From Rhodanobacteraceae bacterium (GTDB lineage Bacteria; Pseudomonadota; Gammaproteobacteria; Xanthomonadales; SZUA-5): a stretch of DNA of 64,000 nt. The notes under the pieces were generated by a model. The model saw nothing but the letters and a program-made list of their open reading frames with translations, did not search any database and was not told where the DNA came from. The translations under genes and the position numbers were made by a program. Shown here in pieces: positions 61,618 to 64,000 of the stretch; the stretch's first letter is position 1, and every line of letters starts with the position of its first letter. The stretch covers positions 7,040 to 71,039 of the forward strand of contig JADKFD010000029.1 in the NCBI GenBank assembly GCA_016717705.1, given 5' to 3'.

Positions 61618-61735
61618 ATAGCCCGCGGGAGCAGGCTTTGCCCGCAGCAGAGGCATCGCGCGCAAGCGCGCTCCTACAACTTCGCCGGGAGTTCACGCAG
61701 GATTTGTAGGAGCGCGCTCGCGCGCGATGCTTCCG
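61618..61735. repeat. diverged palindromic repeats downstream of the MbtH-like gene
   Basis: Units such as cccgcgggagcaggctttgc with ccgc, gcgcgcaagcgcgctcctac and gtaggagcgcgctcgcgcgc form two inverted pairs. They are diverged relatives of the 'gtgggagcgg' family and lie between convergent genes. Confidence 0.7.
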
Positions 61736-61751
61736 CCGCATTCCCCCGACG

Positions 61752-62252
61752 CTACTGCGGCGGTGCCTGACCCGCCGTCATGCGGTAGACGTTCAGATCA
61801 TTCATCGTGCAACGCCAGTCGCCGAAGGTGGTTTTCCAGCAGTTGCCGATCGCGTTCGGCTGCTCGACGGAACTGCAGTTCTTGCCGACATTCTGCAGGA
61901 TGTCGGCATCGGGCCTGGCGCACACGTAGCGCACGAAACTGCCGCGAATTGCGTAAATCGGCTGATCCGTATCGATCTCCGGCATCTCCTCTCGCCCGGG
62001 ATTGAGGCGCCGCCCCTTGGCGGCGACCTGGACGCTGACATTCTCGAGCAGGATCAGTTGCTGACCGCTCTCCCGCTCTGTCGTGCATTGCAGATATTGT
62101 GTTGCCTGCTCGGCCGAGGGTGGCCCATCGGGTGCGGCCATCGCGGTGCAATTTGCCGGCTCGCGGGTGCCGTATCTGGCGCCGAGCCCGGCTGCAGACG
62201 CCGTTGCGCACAGACCGGACAGGGCGGCCGCGGCGAGGATGAAGCGAGTCAT
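61752..62252 (-). CDS. small secreted Cys-containing protein
   Basis: About 166 residues from ATG 62252, starting with a signal peptide (MTRFILAAAALSGLCATASA); in-frame ATGs at 62267 and 62276 are alternatives. The mature part has several Cys in pairs (NCTAM, LQCTTE, YVCARP, KNCSSV, GNCWKTTFGDWRC), suggesting disulphides. No family recognised. It is followed by palindromic repeats and faces the MbtH-like gene. Confidence 0.72.
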   Translation of the reverse strand: MTRFILAAAALSGLCATASAAGLGARYGTREPANCTAMAAPDGPPSAEQATQYLQCTTERESGQQLILLENVSVQVAAKGRRLNPGREEMPEIDTDQPIYAIRGSFVRYVCARPDADILQNVGKNCSSVEQPNAIGNCWKTTFGDWRCTMNDLNVYRMTAGQAPPQ

Positions 62253-62437
62253 GTAGCGAATGCGCATGCGGGTCATCACACGATGGCTGGCGCATCCACG
62301 GCACCGGGACCTCATTCTGCGCCATCCGCCCGTGCGCCTCGGGCGATACGTCAGTTCAGATCAATTCGCCGGCGACCGTCGCCGCGACGCAGGTGCTTGT
62401 TCGGCAAGCCTGCGTCGCGGCGATTCAGCCCGAATGC

Positions 62438-64000
62438 TCATTCAAAGCCATTGGCAAACAGTGCCGCCTCGGTCGAGACAAACATGGCGTCCTTGCTCAG
62501 GTCATTGCCGATGGCCTGCTCTTCCATCCACAGCACACCCAGCCTGTTGCCATCGGGGGTGGCGCGCAGTTGGGCCTCCGACTGGCCGGCCTCGACGCTG
62601 GATACCGGGGCAAACGGTTCCAGGGTGGCGCCCTGATCGGCAGTTCGCGAGACATAGACCTTGCCGGCGGCCCGGACCAGGTCATTGCTTTCGGTGGCGT
62701 AGGAGATGAAGAACACATTGGGATTTTGCGTGTCGCCCTGATCCGGGACACCGGTCACCGGATTGATGAGCGTGCCCGGCGTGGCGACGATGCGTGGTTC
62801 CACCACAATCTTGAGGTCCTTGGTGGTCAGGTTCGACAGGTTTCTGGCGCTCTCCCAGGTGGCGCCACCGTCGACCGATCGGGTCAGGTACAGGTCATAG
62901 GTGGCGGTTGGCGGATTGGTGACCTCCGGGTTGGCGCCGTTGGCATCGATGGTCAGGTCAAAGGCCAGCGCGATGAAACCATCGCGGATGAATGCGCGCT
63001 GCGCGAGGGCATTGCCGCCGGTCGCGACCACGTTGGTCAGATTGCGCGGCGTGTCGATCAGGATGTCGGCGCCGGTGAATCCGGATGAGCCGGCTGCACT
63101 GGCATTGGCCAGGCCGCGGCGAATGATCACGTCGGCGGGTGCACCGCCAACCAAGGACGGTGCGGATTCGCGCCACAGCAGCAGCGTGCGCAGACTCGAG
63201 GTTGGCGCTGCGGTGGCACCCTGCAGCACGAAACGCACGCGACGGGCGTTTTGCGCCACGTTGCTGATAGTGGTGCCAGATTCGCCAGCGGCGCCCGGCG
63301 TGGTGCTGAAGGTCGGCGCCGAGAACGGGAAGCTGTGGTAGACGATGCACTTGCCACTGCTGCCGCCGGTGCAGGCGGTTTCTTCATAGGCCAGCGCGGC
63401 GGTGCTGCCGCTCATCAACAGATTCGGCCGTGAGGCGCCGGGGCTGCCGGTAATCATGGCGTTGTTATCGCTGGCCTGGCGGATATTGGTTCTGAACGTG
63501 GTTCCGCTCGGCGTGGCGGAGAAGGCGTACCAGATGTTGGTGCCCGGAGACACGGTTGCGCCGCTGCCGCCATCGCCCGGACCTTCGCCCTCACCGGGTT
63601 GCAGTCCAGCCGGGTCCTCTTGCCATGCGAGCGCATAACCGGTGCCGGTGGCATTGCCGGCAATGACGTCGCCAATGGCGTCACGCAGGCCATTGGTCAG
63701 TTGCGTGACGGTCCAGGTCGCCAGCGCCGGGTCGGTCGTGATCGCCGTCCACATGCAGTAGTAGGCATGGTCGACCGGGCCGCCCGAGACCAGCGCAGAC
63801 TGGCCCTGAACCCCGCTGGTGTAGGGTCCGGAATTGGGCAGCGTCGGATCCTGCGGACAGTAGGCGCTGGTCCAGGTCACGATCACCTTCGGACCGTTGG
63901 TGGTCGGCGGCGCAAAGATGTTCGGCTTGTTGTTGTCGGCGGTCGTGGTGAAGCTCGCCGCGGTCGTGATCGTCTGGCCACCGGTCTTGTTGCCGGCGGC
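62438..64000 (-). CDS. large secreted repeat protein, 5' end beyond window, ends in LFANGFE
   Basis: An open frame of 520 residues ends at 62438 and runs off the right edge, so the signal region is not visible. Features include TTTADNNKPNIFAPPTTNGPKVIVTW and, near the end, DLYLTRSVDGGATWESARNLS and KVYVSRTADQGATLEPFAPVS, which resemble sialidase-type Asp-box repeats (S-x-D-x-G-x-T-W). It is probably an extracellular propeller protein. The last residues, TEAALFANGFE, match the short tail shared by other exported proteins in this window. No catalytic site can be judged from this part. Confidence 0.82.
   Translation of the reverse strand, partial: AAGNKTGGQTITTAASFTTTADNNKPNIFAPPTTNGPKVIVTWTSAYCPQDPTLPNSGPYTSGVQGQSALVSGGPVDHAYYCMWTAITTDPALATWTVTQLTNGLRDAIGDVIAGNATGTGYALAWQEDPAGLQPGEGEGPGDGGSGATVSPGTNIWYAFSATPSGTTFRTNIRQASDNNAMITGSPGASRPNLLMSGSTAALAYEETACTGGSSGKCIVYHSFPFSAPTFSTTPGAAGESGTTISNVAQNARRVRFVLQGATAAPTSSLRTLLLWRESAPSLVGGAPADVIIRRGLANASAAGSSGFTGADILIDTPRNLTNVVATGGNALAQRAFIRDGFIALAFDLTIDANGANPEVTNPPTATYDLYLTRSVDGGATWESARNLSNLTTKDLKIVVEPRIVATPGTLINPVTGVPDQGDTQNPNVFFISYATESNDLVRAAGKVYVSRTADQGATLEPFAPVSSVEAGQSEAQLRATPDGNRLGVLWMEEQAIGNDLSKDAMFVSTEAALFANGFE

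Noticed and set aside
1..64000. tRNA or rRNA genes
   Set aside because: No cloverleaf with CCA-end and T-loop consensus and no rRNA-like sequence was noticed on either strand while reading.

Overview
The window is 64 kb of GC-rich proteobacterial chromosome. Many secreted proteins, interspersed palindromic repeats of the 'gtgggagcgg...cccgcga' type, and the protein types present suggest a gammaproteobacterium of the Lysobacterales/Xanthomonadales. That placement is an inference from style, not from a marker gene. No rRNA, tRNA, CRISPR array or phage structural gene was recognised.

Layout. (1) 1-5.1 kb, all minus strand: the C-terminally cut end of a histone-deacetylase-fold hydrolase, a tightly overlapping run of small genes around an HD-domain protein, a gene ending in a clear terminator, and a HigBA-like toxin-antitoxin pair whose toxin is frameshifted. 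(2) 5.3-17.6 kb is a defence island: a DUF2075-type helicase with a nuclease-like N-terminus; a retron (reverse transcriptase, a foldable msr-msd RNA gene, and a phosphoribosyltransferase-like/winged-helix effector split by an IS1595-family element); and a three-gene restriction-type cluster (PaeR7I/XhoI-like endonuclease, adenine methyltransferase, and a giant HIT-phospholipase D-helicase-DUF3427 protein). (3) 17.6-25.3 kb is a scrap zone: 252-bp tandem repeats, two further toxin-antitoxin modules, truncated copies of the HIT domain and of the methyltransferase N-terminus, a fragment of the gene at 3.1-3.6 kb, a frameshifted delta-class carbonic anhydrase, and one intact FG-GAP-like secreted protein. 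(4) 25.4-64 kb is more ordinary chromosome rich in exported proteins: PepSY-like, serine beta-lactamase-like, propeller, metallopeptidase-like and GDSL hydrolase proteins, a c-type haem protein, a DUF4331 protein and a TPR lipoprotein. It also holds an NYN-OST-HTH protein, a saccharopine-dehydrogenase-like protein, Dps, apolipoprotein N-acyltransferase, an adenylate cyclase, a large propeller-GGDEF sensor, an M20 peptidase, a Tat-exported dienelactone hydrolase and a secreted protein ending in an MbtH domain.

How the parts fit. The retron is the clearest system. On the minus strand the order is effector, msr-msd, reverse transcriptase. The RNA region is bounded by matching a1/a2 inverted repeats, carries a TTAGC branch-site-like motif next to a1, and has a long msd-type hairpin. 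The effector is broken by an insertion that left perfect 25-bp terminal repeats and an 8-bp target duplication. The neighbouring restriction cluster appears to be the source, or a relative of the source, of the gene fragments strewn over the next 8 kb. About ten otherwise well-conserved genes carry single frameshifts, so consensus errors in the assembly are a serious alternative to true gene decay.
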